A DNA stretch of 64,000 bases from Astrocystis sublimbata (Eukaryota > Ascomycota > Sordariomycetes > Xylariales > Xylariaceae), in NCBI GenBank assembly GCA_022453515.1, contig JAJNNY010000002.1, positions 1-64,000 on the forward strand. Direction: 5' to 3'. Below are positions 9,687 through 22,260 of the stretch, in pieces. Each line of letters starts with the position of its first letter. Positions within the stretch are counted from its first letter, which is position 1. The notes below the pieces were generated by a model that saw only the letters and a list, made by a program, of their open reading frames with translations, was not told where the DNA came from and searched no databases. Both the position numbers and the translations under genes were made by a program.

Positions 9687-12600
9687 CCCTTGTCAGTTGT
9701 CCGTGTAAGCTGCACGAGATACGGTGCCCAGATTTGGCGTCACACACCGTTCCATCTTCAGGATGAACATCTTGCCCAGTTGGAGCGACGCAGCAAATGG
9801 CGCGCGTTTCCCGCCCGCGCCTTGACAGCTCGAACAGGGCACGGCACGGCGAGCATGCCGCACGTACTATTCCATCCCGCTTTGGTGGTGGTTTGAAGCG
9901 CGTGGCCGACGCTGCGCTGCTGCGCTGACATGCGATGCTTTTGCATCTGGCGCGTGGCGATGCTTATATTATAGCACCACAGCCAATCCGGCCTTGCTCT
10001 CTGTGCTTTCTCCTCTCCACTTGCGAGCGCTCCTACCTGCTACCTGCTCACGCACACTTTCTTCTTCATTCCCTAGGTGCATATGACAGAAGGGCAAGCA
10101 AGTGCGCCCCCCTCCCAACCGACGGTTCGTGCGCGGGATACGGGCCTCCCCGTCAGTACCTGTGCGCACGGCTAGGCACGCCTCGAATGAGTCTCTACAT
10201 ACCACCCAATGATTACTTGCCTATGTACCTAGCTGGTAATAAGTGCAGCCCACCGGTCCATTCGCGACATCTTGTTGCCGCCTGCAAGCAGGCCCGAGGG
10301 TCGCCAACAACAATCTTGGCCATATAGCCCTCTACTTTCGAGGCCCTGGCGGCCGCGACGACAGGTGGCAGAGTCTCGACCTTTTACATCCGAGTCCGGG
10401 AGAAGACTTGTTTTGATGGGTCCTGTATAGGGCAAAAAAAAAGAGACAGGGTGTTTGGCTGGTAATATTGGTCCTACCCCGTGGGTCCGATCCCTGGCGA
10501 GATATAGGTACGAGATGGGCGGTAGATCAAAGACATCATCTCGAAGAAAAAGAAGAAGGCAAGTAGTCGTGGCTGTTGGACGTAACGTGGTCCCATCGGC
10601 GGTCATGCGGACGTCAGAAAACCGGGTATAATAAAGACTCTTGGGCCAGCCATAACAGACGACCCACTCCCAAGTTGAAAGCGTGGCTTCATGCGAGGCC
10701 ATCACTAAGTATACATACTATATGTACAGCAACGATTTGAGGTATCAATCTTTCGTGGGGTGTACCAGGCCAGAGAGGAGATGGTAGTGTAGGGCTATAA
10801 CTAATGACTTTATACCGACCAGGGGGCCAGGGGGGTCCAGGGTCCCTCACCTACCTACCTACCTAGGCAGCGTTGTAGACATGGTAAGTCATCTATATGA
10901 ACGCCTATTATAACCATCGCGATTCTATCTCTGAGGGTGCAGTTGCAACCATCGATCAACTGGGCCATTGTCATGTAATTCTAGAAGATCAAGTCGTTTT
11001 GAGAACCTTGCTGGGCTCCGTCTCTCGGGGTGTGTGTGCGCCATGATAGATTAGGCGATATCTCATAATACGGGTGAGAAGAGGCCGCAAAGAGGCCGCA
11101 GTCAGATGCCACGTACTCTCAATAACTTGCTTCAAGTCATATAGGCAAAACGCGAGAGTAAACAACTGCTGACACCCGCCCCAAACTTCACTCGGCCATG
11201 GCTCTGAGTCTTGTGTGGTGTAGCTCGTTCGGACAGAACTCACGAATGATACGCAGCGAAGAGACAAGAATGCAATCTAGACAAAGAGGCACTGTGCATT
11301 GGTCATGGCATCATATTGATGACATCCCGCGATGCCAATACAGACCAATGGACGGAGAGATTGTGATATTCCTATTTCCAGCCCGCTCAAATTGCAGAGC
11401 TTCGAGAGATACCTCCATCGCGATCTACTTCTTTGGCATGCACTGAGCTCCCTCCCTCTATCACCATCCATCGCCATCGATGCTGAAAGGGGTATAATAG
11501 ACACCGTTATCTCACGTTCACCTCGACCAACCAAAGTCCCTTCTCGCAGGAAGGTCCGCCTGAGTTCCATCAATATGCCGTCAAAGGCGTAATAGCAGAG
11601 GCGGGGGGTCTCTGAATCTTGCTTGGCCTCCTGCATATGCGGTCTGATCTACGCGCATCATCGCCTCGACTTCCTCCGACGCTCTTTCTCGTCTTGTACG
11701 ACGCCCCTCGACTCCAGTACGGAGCCCTTGTCGGCAGGTCATCCAATATACCGGATATCCTTAATCATCCAACCAGTTGTTTTGTGGCATCACCACGTCG
11801 AGACTTGAACGCCCGCGCGTGGTGGTACAAATTGGGTTCCCTTGCGTCCACGCCTTGCCCAGATGACTCATGAGAACTCATAATAGATGAGTAGGGGACT
11901 GTGTGCAGAATGGCTCTGCCTGCTTCTGTTTCTTCGCAGTGGGGCTTTTATGCTTTATGAAGCCTGCTGCAGCAAGTTCACATGAGTATGGCTCTAGAAA
12001 CCCGCTCGCGGCCCAGGATCAGAAGATAATGGTCTGCAAGTTCATGAGCGTGTGGAGCGAGGTTGCGATCAGCTAGCTCCGTCCTATGTCAGCCGCATAG
12101 CGGGCATTGGCCGGGCTGAACAATATAGCGCTCGTGTGGTCCTCTCGGGCATGCGGTTTTGCGATTTCCGTCTATTGAGGTACGGAAGAAGTGTGCGCCT
12201 GGGTCGAGGCAACTGGTGTATATGTAGTAATTCTTGGTATACTCGCACATCTTGGGCGTTCAAGATTAGAAATATGGGAAATGTAACTATAATAGTGAGC
12301 TTCATCACGCAGACCTGGATCCGGAAGACGGAAAGGGGCGTCATTGTCACTTACCTTGAGAAATGTGAGAACGTACAAGCCACCTCAAGAAAGCGCTTTG
12401 GACAATATCAAGCCAATGACTTGTGTTGCAAAACAGCGCCGCCAAAGTTTAGAAAAAGGATGTTAGAATGAACGTCGAAGCATTGGATTGTGATGGCAAG
12501 GCAGCTTGGATCTTTATATATAAGTCAAGTTGTGTGTGCCGGGGCTAGTTGAAGAGACAGAACGAAAACAGGGTTCCCTGTCCTGGTCCGAAGCTCTTGG

Positions 12601-14064
12601 GTGGGCAAGCTGCGGTGTGGGAATCCGTCCAAATCGGCTGCTATGATTAAGATACATCGTACGGTCTAAGCAGGTCCTCATCGGCCGTTGACAACAATTC
12701 GCAGGTAAGAGGCACACTAAGGGACAGTATTGCGCACACATAGATGACCACGCACGCCGGGATATCATATAACAAGCTCTAAACGGTTACGTCTGAGGGG
12801 AGGTTGAGAGCCCTGTACATGAGTGACAAGGGGGTCCTACAAGGCCTGTCCCTGTCGACGAAAAGTCGTTAATGGGGAACATGTTGGCACCTATGTCCTA
12901 TGATGTAGACTCTCGGAGAATAAAACAGTCTTTCGCTGTATGTACGATGCCAGCCTAATCCATGTGCGGCCGACGGGAGTCGTCCTGTACCTAGGTATGC
13001 TAGCTACTGCATGCATCATAGAGCTAGCTACCTAGATGCCCAGGTAAGTAAGTAGGTAGGTAATTAGGAAGCCTGACGAGTAGGCAATATGTGACGGGAC
13101 TCTTGAGATGGTCGACGGAAGGTAGGGAAAGCCTTACTTTGGCCAGCGACATGGGTGGCCCGTCATTTTGCTCTTAATTATTAGGAATTCGGCGGAGAGA
13201 CGAGACTTTGCCAACATTTCGCCAACATTTTGCTCGAGTAGTGGGCTGCAAGACGGGGACGATGCTACCCTGGTACCACAGCTAAGGTCATACCGTAACG
13301 TAGATCGGTAGGGGTAGAAGCCAAGTCGCGGTCGCACGCGCTGCGCAAGGTGAGCGAAAATGAGACCGAAAAGGGACCAGTGAAACTAGGTAAGTTGTGT
13401 ATAAACATGCGAAAAGGGCGGGAGAAGGGTGACCCCTGACAGACGAGCCCATCATCCCTACCTTCCATATTTGCAGGCAATTACATACTAGTACTAGTAG
13501 CGACCTTAGGTAGTCAGTAGTAGTTAGCTAGCTAGGTAGGTAGGTAAAGATAATAATACATTTTCGTAGGTCCCGAGGTCCTAGGCCCCTAGGGTAGCAT
13601 GACTGGGATGTATGCAAACCTACCGACAGTACCGCACGGTAACACCCAAGGCGATGGTTTGGTTCACAGCTCTCAGCTATCTACATACGGTATATACTTC
13701 GTCTGGACGGTGTACGAGTACGGCTCGCCTCGAAAATGACGCTTCCAAGTCGACGGTATCTCGGACGTAGTACAGCCGCAACTTGCAACAGCGGTAAGTC
13801 GAACATGCAACGCATGGCGAGAGGGCTTCATGACCGACCCCATGACAGCACAAAGGTCGTGGTTCCCCAGTGGCTGTCTGCTGATTGGGTTTATGCATAT
13901 ATTATGTAGCATGGTGACATGTGACGGGGACTTCGGAGTCGAGGCGAGCGAGGTGCGATATCATCTCTACGTGCTCGACATGGATATCTACCTACCTACT
14001 CGTACTTACCTAACGCAAGATGATAGGTAACGGGCCTGCGGCGAGAGAAGCGGGTGTCTGCAAC

Positions 14065-14092
14065 GCTGTAGGCTGTAGGCTGTAGGCTGTAA
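14065..14092 (+). repeat. Tandem heptamer GCTGTAG x4
   Basis: Four copies of a 7-bp unit, the last ending in A instead of G. It lies just upstream of the possible decayed coding segment at 14283-14810 and close to a duplicated 'catctatggc' at about 14142-14163. Confidence 0.8.
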
Positions 14093-14282
14093 GAATACTC
14101 GTAGCTCACTCTGTGCGCACGGAACCACGAGATTTCATCCCATCTATGGCATCCATCTATGGCGTGGCCTCAGTCTTAGTGCAGCATGTGGGTCAAGTGC
14201 CGGAAATAGTTGGTCTCCTGTAAGCTGAAGTACGCCGACCTTGAAGTATGCTGCGCTACTGTAGATGGCGGTATGCCGGTCT

Positions 14283-14810
14283 AGCGTGGAGTTTTGCCCG
14301 TATTCCAGGCACAAGTGTCAAAGTGCCACGCCTTATTACCCCTAGCCGTGCTCGCCGTGCTAGGCGATATACTCTTCTTTAGTGTACCGTCATGTGTGGC
14401 AGAGTCAGCGTGCGCACTGATCATGTCATTTCTGATGAAACGTCGTGGCCCAGAGTCCAGAGTTAACATGCTAACGGCAGCCAGACGTAGCACCACTACT
14501 ACATGTACTCGTGCAACTACGAGGACTCGTACACAATCGAGACAATGTATGTCAGCGGCCCGGACCTGGGCTACATCACTAATTAATCAATCTTCTAACC
14601 TGGCTTCGTCTCACGGTACTGCACGCGCCGATCCTACCTCGGATACTGGCGACCCCAGCGGCAGTTGTCTGCTTCGGCATCCCTCTGGGCTAGGTATTCA
14701 CCTTCGATCTATACCGAGAGCAGCATCACCACTTCAGACCATGGGCATAGCCCCCATCAGGGTGCTTATGCTGCTGCTAGTTCTGGCCTTCGCGTGACCT
14801 GAGAAAATGC
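14283..14810 (+). pseudogene. Possible decayed coding segment, unrecognised
   Basis: The forward frame starting at 14491 reads HHYYMYSCNYEDSYTIETMY and continues to PDLGYITN before two close stops (about 14583 and 14592). The same frame resumes open and runs through 'QRQLSASASLWARYSPSIYTE' to a stop after GLRVT (about 14800). A neighbouring frame is open over the gap (NQSSNLASSHGTARAD...). The Ser/Thr/Tyr-rich text looks like the disordered tail of a regulatory protein, but there is no intact start, no domain, and several further stops upstream. It may be a frameshifted relic, an intron-containing gene I could not resolve, or chance. Confidence 0.25.
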
Positions 14811-17285
14811 CATGTCTTTTCTGGTCAAATCGCGCCATCAACGCAGAGGCCCCGCCGTATCACATCCGTCGTGAGACATGCACCTGTGTTACATCTAATC
14901 AAGTTTGATTTCGGATGAAGATGCACATGCGGCCCTGGCGTCTGTCAGCACCTATGGAGCGGGGGCGGGCAGCTCAAAGTTGCCAGTCGAATGGGACGAC
15001 GAGAGAGACCCCTGATATGAGGTCTCGAACAAAACAACGACAGCCTGGGCTGAGGACCCAGGCTTGGCTTGCAAAAACTCGTATGCCACTTGCTTTTTGA
15101 GAGGCGTGTTGAAGAGCTCCCCAGATAGATCCATACATTATGCTTGCCCGCCAGCAGTGCTCGCCACTGATGTGTACGGAGACGTTATTCCAGCATACCA
15201 TTGAAGATACGCTGCGGGCCATCGTGATGCGGCGCCATCAATATCCCGGCGTCCAGACCAGCTCCCTCAGTGTGTAAATTGGTAAACTACATCATCATAC
15301 TTTACATTTATACGTATGGTGTACGCCAAGTTGTTTTCCTTACTCGTAGTCTATACAATGTCACGTATATTCTACGTGTTATCGTTCCTCCCGAGCTCCT
15401 TCAGTCTCTCCCCCCAGCTTGCGTAGCCGCCCGAGTGGAGAGACCTTGTCATGTATGCTAACGGCCTGCGTGCAGCAGACTACCTAGGGTACCTTGACAT
15501 ACGACGTAGTTGTCAGGTGGATCACTTGTCGTTTCAAGCGATCACTGTCTATGTGATGATGCTTCGGCAATATAGCCCGTGCTCGCCTAACCAAGAAAAA
15601 CACACGAGAATTCGACTTGATTGCTGTTTTCTTAAACCCCATCATCGGTTTACTGATAGCCGCAGCAAGCGCCATATGCGCCGTCTACCAGTAAAGGGCC
15701 TCGGGCGTGAACATGATCACGACGGTAAGGGTAAGCTGCAGGGATGCTAGATTTGACTGCCAACGATCTACGATTCGGAAAAGCAGAACATCCCTTGTCA
15801 TGTCTCAGAAAGACTTGCACACATTTTTCAGCGTTGGCAAGCGAGGCAAGAACCTCTCGCCCAGAGCGCAGGCCATCTTTTATAAATGAGTGGAAACCTC
15901 ACCGGATGATGATACTGCACCCTCCCCCCTCCATTTCGCGGAATAAACTCACCACCACAAAAGCAGAACCAGACTCTGGTCAAAGGCGGTGGTGTGTCCT
16001 CGGGCTGTTGCTCGCTTATCTAGATCGCGGGACTGCACGTTAACCCTATGCATGTAAGAAACTTAGGCCCTGCATGTTGCATACCTAGATAGTTCAGATC
16101 TACCAGCCTCCTCGATGCAGTCACAGTCACCTCGTTCCAGACTCTTTCTACCTTGTTCATGGCAAGCGGCGGGACAGGCCGCTCGCTCTATGCTTGTCTG
16201 ACAAGTGACCATACGAGGAAGCTCGTGAACTAAAGCGGCATCGGGGATTTCTTTTTTGAATACCCTGCATCCTGTGATTCGATAAGAACGGGAGACTATT
16301 GACAGGTATTGAGGAAAGATCAAGCGCCACATGACTCATCTGTTTTGATTCCTGACATATAGTTGCCGTACTATAGGGGAAAATAGAAGGACATGCCTCA
16401 CTGGCACACTGGACTTGCTGAGGTATCGATACACGATTTCATTCGGGCCGCCCGCGCACGGTCGGCCTTTGTGTTGATGGTTCATTTCAGCAATCGGGAT
16501 TCCCTCGTTGGATACCTACTTAGGTATGTGAATGGCCAAGTGCTCCTAATGGCAAGGCCTAGGCTTTGAAAATAAATTATCGCTTTGGACAGAGGCGATA
16601 TATATGAACGACCTCACGCAATGGCGTCCGTGGTGGTTCTTACTATCGCTACCCCCACGCGAATCAGGAAGCCGACAGGTCCGTCTGCTTGATGGCACGT
16701 CCCAATGTGGCCACTCGCAGTTCTCGGCTCATTAACCGAGGACAACGCAAACGGTAGCTGTTAAGCCAGAGGCCCAGAACACCAATAAACCCTCTTCAAG
16801 CCATATCGCTCGCGATATGTTTCCTCGCTGGCAGACGATGCGACAGCAAAGAATAAAAATTACCAGATGATTGGCAGCTGCGCGCGATCGATTCGAGAAT
16901 TAGCTATCAACCTGTTATGACACCATACTATACAAAGAGTCTCCTAGTAACCCTGCGATTTACCAAAGTAGAAGGCCATGATATGTACTTTCCCAAAGAA
17001 ACTAGACTCTACCTAGTGCGACTTCGACTCGTTGGCGATCAATATGCAAGATGTCCATGGCAGTATGCATTGTACTTTTCGGTGAGTAAGTGAATGGGGA
17101 TTCTGCCATCGTCTCATTAATCTACGTGATGGAACCTATACCTCGCTGGCGCTCCGTGACATCCCTATCACCCTAGCCAATCCTCAAGATCCTTGCTGCT
17201 CAAGAGTCCCTGTCGAACCGTTTGCGCGTCCAGAAGCGCCTGTATTTGCCATTGCCTCGTTCAATCCTATGTAGTGGCCGCTGCT
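14811..17285. other. Gene-poor region, second part: no supported gene
   Basis: About 2.5 kb with ordinary base composition. No frame is long or coherent enough to support a gene, and no RNA gene was recognised. The last few hundred bases should include the 3' UTR of the minus-strand CFEM gene. Confidence 0.45.
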
Positions 17286-17967
17286 TTATAACAGTGCTAG
17301 CACGGCGAGCAGACCTCCGTAAAATCCGGTATTGGAACCAAACCCTGCTGGGGACCCTACATTTGGAGTGACATCGGCGGTTGGGCTCGGTGTTTCTGTC
17401 GAAGTCGGTGAAGTATTCTGGGTGCTAGGATGTGGTGTGGAAGTTGCCGACACGCTGGAACAAGTCACCTATAATAACCGAGTCAATAACTGCTATGGAC
17501 TGGAAGTAAAAGCTCGTATCGCGATTTGGCAGCTTGTAAGACCCATATGTATCTTTTAGGGGTCGACGAGCAGGAAACATGGGAAGGCTCAAGCAAAAGT
17601 TTCAACTTGCGGACTGAGGTAGATCTGTTACGCCCTGCGTACTGCAGAAGCTACGGGCAAAATCTACAGCCTTCTTCTGGTCGTCCGCATCACAAACACC
17701 GGCTAGGCAGCATGCAATCCCGTTGATGAAGGAATCGCTCGAACAGATGCACTTCGCGTCGAGCTGAGCGCAATCCCCGATTTTGCCGCCTGTGGTGAAC
17801 TCGGCCACGCAGCCTTTCTATCCGAAGGAGATGGCTGGGTCAGCTCAAGGCGGAACATCCCAGACAGAAATCACAGGGCCAAAACTTACAGCGCAGTCGG
17901 GAAGTGCACCGAGATCTTGGGCAAGGATGCCACTGGTAAGGGCAAGGGCAACGATAACAAGCCTCAT
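17286..17967 (-). CDS. CFEM-domain, probably GPI-anchored cell-surface protein
   Basis: Three exons, 17967-17890, 17817-17632 and 17468-17286, all phase 0, encode 148 residues. Residues 1-16 (MRLVIVALALTSGILA) form a signal peptide. The CFEM domain follows directly: LPDCAKGC, GDCAQLDAKCIC, IACCLAGVC and FCSTQG. CFEM domains usually hold eight cysteines; here there are nine because two lie side by side in 'ACC'. Fungal CFEM proteins sit at the cell surface or are secreted; some bind haem for iron uptake through an aspartate before the CxC motif, and Asp is present here (QLDAKCIC). After a Ser/Thr/Pro-rich spacer the protein ends in a hydrophobic tail (GGLLAVLALL), typical of a GPI signal. The second donor (GGC|GTAACA) is less standard than the first; an alternative would lengthen exon 2 by a few codons. 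It is divergent from the MFS gene. Confidence 0.88.
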
Positions 17968-19288
17968 GATGTCTGCTGGTTCGATTTTGGCACAGCACTC
18001 TGAAAGGATTGCAAACGGTAAGAACGCTGTTATTTGTCCGTCATCAAGGTCTCTTTCTGGTCTCTGCGAGGCGAGATGTGGATACGCGAGCTTCCCCAGC
18101 TCCTTCTCCATTTCCCCATCATTTCACTCCATCAATCAACGATTAGCGTCGATCCACAAAGGGATTTTGAGGGGCTCGAGGGCCTAGCTCGGTCTCGGGA
18201 ATGTTGCGATTCCTCCATTGGGACTGCCAAGGAATTTTCACTCCAAGACATTGCTTGCGGCCCTACAAGACTCAACTGGATCGGGGATGGTGTCGCCTAA
18301 CCCTAGATATTGCCACTTGATCTAGGCCCAGATGCTCTGGTTTGAAGTTCAACGTAATCCCCTCACTACTGCCAGCTCATACCAAAGACACAGAACTTGT
18401 TGAGACTCTACTCAGTTCACTGGGGTTGTGGATAGTGACTAGAAGGTATGTTGGCGAGTTGGCATTGTTCTTGTAGACTTTCAGCTAGAATCAATAGATG
18501 AGATCTAGCGTGTTTATGAGTGACTTATCACGTATGCAAGAGTCGACTTATTTCTCACACCGAGTGACAGGCTTCACAACAGGCTTAGCATGGAACACTA
18601 ACCTACCCTGAGAAAGACAAGTACCTATCGAGGGGGATATGTGTGTTGCACCACACTCCAGAAGAACTGTCTTTCGCCTCACTTTAATTACAGAATATGA
18701 CAGGCTACCTACATACTGGCCTAAGCGTTAGGTGCTTACACAGTAGCCTAGTAGCGAATCAGAAGTGGTGTCGAGGTCGAACTGGCATCTTCCTTGACAC
18801 AGAGATAAACATCGTGCCATTCCAAGCCTCCATTAGGATATCAGCGCATACAAGCAGGCTTTTCGTACGACATTGATGACTGTATCCTGAGTATACGCAG
18901 CAGGTGGGATTCCCCACGAGGATCCATCCTAACACTACTAATGTCGGCCCATAACTCTCTTCACTTATGAATCTGCCAAGACAAGGCAACAGGTAATACC
19001 TACGAAGACGAAGAGAATACTACCTAGTCTCGCATAGTTCCGGGTTATCATCACCTCGGAGCTCGTAACAGGACCGTGACGTGTTCATGCACCCCGCAAG
19101 GAGCAAGGAGCAAAGAGCAAAAAGCTGTAGCCGCTACCCCACGGGCCGCGTGACCAACCCTGGAGCAAGCAGCCCTATAACTCGCTATAATACCAGCCTT
19201 GTCTGGTGACGGCACGTTTTGGCAGACCAACTTCGACTCCATGTTGTAAGGGCCGTAGAACCATGTCCTAGAGCCGAACAGTTGCACC
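17968..19288. other. Divergent intergenic region between CFEM and MFS genes
   Basis: Shared upstream region of two divergent genes, 1.3 kb. It contains a degenerate direct repeat of ggagcaa units at about 19099-19122. No gene or clear regulatory site was recognised. Confidence 0.5.
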
Positions 19289-21630
19289 ATGGGGCTTGGA
19301 ATCCTAGACGTGCAGGGCCACGTGCCAGGTGAGCCATACATACATCTATTCACCAGCTCCGCGCTCCCCCATGTGGGATGCGCTGGCTAGGCACGCATCG
19401 AATCCGTGATTGACGTCGGTTTACTCAATCAGGCACAACGCGATATTTCGAGGAGCCCGGCGAGTTCGAAACTGCCGGCACAACCAATTTGCCCAGCTTG
19501 AAATGTGATCGAAGCGGGCCCATGCCCATTATACTCGTAAGCTGTGTCGGCGCCCGTTTCCCTACGCTTCAAGGGAACTCGGAGACAACATGGGATGGTG
19601 GGAGAGCCCCTTGGTTGAGCTCGCTGCTGATGTGTCGCAACACAGAATCCCCAACCCTCGGACGATCCCAACGACCCTTTGAACTGGCCACTATGGCGAC
19701 GCGATATCATCACCTTTCTCCTGTCCATGGCGGCCATATTCGCAACAGCCTTGGGACCTATCCTCGCAGCTAATACACTGACCCTGTCTGTGTGGTTCTC
19801 CCTTGATTTTACCTACATTGCTCTCCTGACCGGCTACTTCCTCCTCGGCGTCGGAATTGCTGGCTTCTTCTTTGTGCCCTCGGGGCGGATCTGGGGCAAG
19901 AGACACTTGTTCATCTTCGGGTTGTTCATCCTGATAGCCACGAGCGCGTGGGCAGGCGCTGTTGGACACGACTATACAAGCCTCTTGTGGGCGCGAATTA
20001 TCCAGGGCGTTGGCACAGCGCCATTCGAAGCCTTGGTAAACGCTGCTGTCGGCGACATGTATTTCGTGCATGTCAGTGGTACCCTTTCGCTCCCAAGCTT
20101 ACCCTATATAGAGGGGGATCATGCTGACCGCAATGCCAATTGGAACAGGAGAGAGGCAAACGTATGGCTTTTACAAACCTGGCGGTCTTTGGTGGTGCCT
20201 TCTTCACCCCTATTCTCGTTGGAAAGATTACCCACACAATCCACTGGTGGTGGACTTTCAATCTGGTTGCCATTTTCTGTGCTGCGTCGCTGGTTGCTGT
20301 TTTTCTGTTCTGCCCTGAGACCGCTTTTCGCCGCGATGCATCACTAAATACCGATATTACTGAATTTCAGTTTTCGGGTGACCATCATGCCAACCGCCAG
20401 GAGAAGGTGACTGCGGGCCCAGGCACACTCGGTAATTCCACGCCGACCGTTCGACCCAGGAAGACATTCATGCAGTCGCTGGCCCTGTTTGATGGCCGCA
20501 AGACAGATGAGAGTTTCTTCAAGCTGCTATTTCGTCCGCTTCCGCTGTTCGCTCAACCGGCGTTTCTATGGGCTGCTTTGATACAGGGTACAAGTAAGCA
20601 GTTCTCGTTGTCAATTTTATAACCTAATAGTCTATTCGGGTTCAACATACCCGGAAAATTACTCAAAGGCAACTGAATCTCACTGGAACAATGCAGTGAT
20701 TGGATGGACTGTCTTCATCGGAGTTATTCTGGCTGCAATATTCCTCGGCCCGCCCCTTTTCTGGGGAGAGGTGCAGACCGGATATGCCTATACCGGACCG
20801 TTCGTCGGAGCTCTGCTCGGCTTCTTCACCGCGGGCATTTTTGCCGACTGGTCAGCAAAAGTGCTGACGCGAATGAATGGTGGGATTTACGAGCCGGAAT
20901 TCCGCATTTTGTTGGTGTTGCCACAACTCGTCTTTGGTGTTGCCGGCCTCTTCGGCTTTGCTGTTACAGCCCAGGGAACTCTAGAGGGCCAGTACCATGT
21001 AAGTTGCGGTCGTCTTCTGTACTCCCCACGACTACCAGCCAGAGGGAGACCTCAGGTCTGTATTGACGATTGCGCTCCCGACAACTTGTATTTTGGCCCG
21101 ATGAACTCGACTAATCAATCGGTAGTGGGTGATCCCAATCGTGTTCTTCGGGTTCGAAGTCGCCGGCACCGTAGTCGGGGCCGTGGCAAGCTCATTATAT
21201 ATAGTGGATGCATACAGTGAGCCTCTCTTGCTATTTCTCTCCTCGCAGCAGTTGTTGGCCTCAATGAACCTGAATCCGAAGTTACGCTATCTGATGCATT
21301 TGGTACAGGGGATCTCGCCATTGAAGGTTTCACATGCCTCATCATCTTCAAGAACGTTTTCAGCTTTGCCTTGACGTTCAAAGCCTATGAGTGGCTAGTT
21401 CATAGCGGCGTCAGGGAAGTATTCTTTGCACTCGGAGCCGTACAGATTGTCATCTGCTTCCTGAGCGTTCCAATGTGTAAGTCTGCCCATGATATGCCCA
21501 CTCGCACTGACTGCACGTTAAAGTCCAAATCGGCTGTTAACTACGATACTATATTATAGATGTTCTAGGAAAGCGGAATCGAGATTTCTTTCATCGTCAT
21601 GACTTATTGGACCTGTGCGGGTTGAGGTAA
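19289..21630 (+). CDS. Major facilitator superfamily transporter (DHA1-like)
   Basis: Eight exons: 19289-19328, 19433-19536, 19646-20071, 20149-20593, 20697-20998, 21126-21216, 21309-21476 and 21560-21630; lengths sum to 1647 nt, 548 residues. All seven introns have GT...AG ends and compatible phases. The N-terminus (MGLGILDVQGHVPGTTRYF) and PQPSDDPNDPLNWPLW preceding helix 1 are hallmarks of a common fungal MFS group related to drug:H+ antiporters of the DHA1/HOL1 type. The motif-A loop appears as VPSGRIWGKRHLF after helix 2, and VGDMYFVHERGKRMA lies between helices 4 and 5. A central cytoplasmic loop of about 80 residues with charged and Ser/Thr text divides the two six-helix halves. The end (NRDFFHRHDLL) is also family-typical. 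The substrate cannot be deduced. The start is set by the MGLGIL motif in a 40-nt first exon. Confidence 0.92.
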
Positions 21631-22260
21631 TAAGCTAATTGACTGGGTATTGTTGGTCGACAGCTGAAATTCGAGTGGATGTAATGTAATACCAGGCATA
21701 AGCTGACGGAGTAGTGCCTTCATCAGCATGCTGTGTGCACATAGTACTGAGTCGATGAGTCCTATCGACGATTGCTTTAATGCGATATGGACTATGTCTA
21801 CCTTGGAAAAGCAACTTCATATGCTCTGGTTGCAACTCGGCCTCTTCACAACGCGCGAGCAATGCAGCAAAGTACCTACCACCTACCTACCTAGGTACTT
21901 AGTAGGTACTAGGCACAGGAGCAGGAGAAAAGATAAATAGTTGGGAAGCATACTGGTAACTGATATTCAATACCAAGTAGGATATACAGTTTCTAAGGTC
22001 TCTTGCTTTGAGGCACTACTCGGTTTGTGTGGTAGTCCGTGGCTCGTGGCTCGCAACGTGAATGGACCGAAACAAATCCCATGATGTGTACTTAGTCAAG
22101 TCAAGTACCTACCGACTACTTAGGTAGAGAGGGATTCTTCAACCACCCATACACATACCACCGCGTTTCAAACCCATCCATTTCCATAGAACTGTTTGCA
22201 ACAATTGACCTTCGCCTTTTTTTATAAGTATTCCGAATCCTAATCCATGTCCTCTTTCTT
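21631..22260. other. Convergent 3' intergenic region
   Basis: Contains the 3' ends of the MFS and acid-phosphatase-like genes. An ACCT/AGGT-rich cluster at about 21873-21910 includes an exact TACCTAGGTA at 21888-21897. No gene is seen. Confidence 0.5.

Larger units (their letters stand above)
7390..14282. other. Gene-poor region, first part: no supported gene
   Basis: About 6.9 kb in which no frame joins into a believable protein on either strand. Base composition is ordinary, not the AT-rich RIP type seen at 1-1450. It holds heptamer repeats (8206-8226 and 14065-14092), a TTC-rich run (about 8530-8550), a 24-T tract (9663-9686), repeated ACCT/AGGT clusters (about 10850-10868, 13030-13065, 13520-13550) and one exact TACCTAGGTA at 12988-12997. 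A minus-strand stretch at about 9340-9050 has a GTAAGT donor-like site and hydrophobic residues, but no start or acceptable partner exon was found. Confidence 0.5.

Noticed and set aside
14294..14797. A 167-residue plus-strand open frame as an intact gene
   Set aside because: Its first half is Thr/Arg low-complexity text and the more protein-like text lies partly in another frame with stops; listed only as a possible relic.
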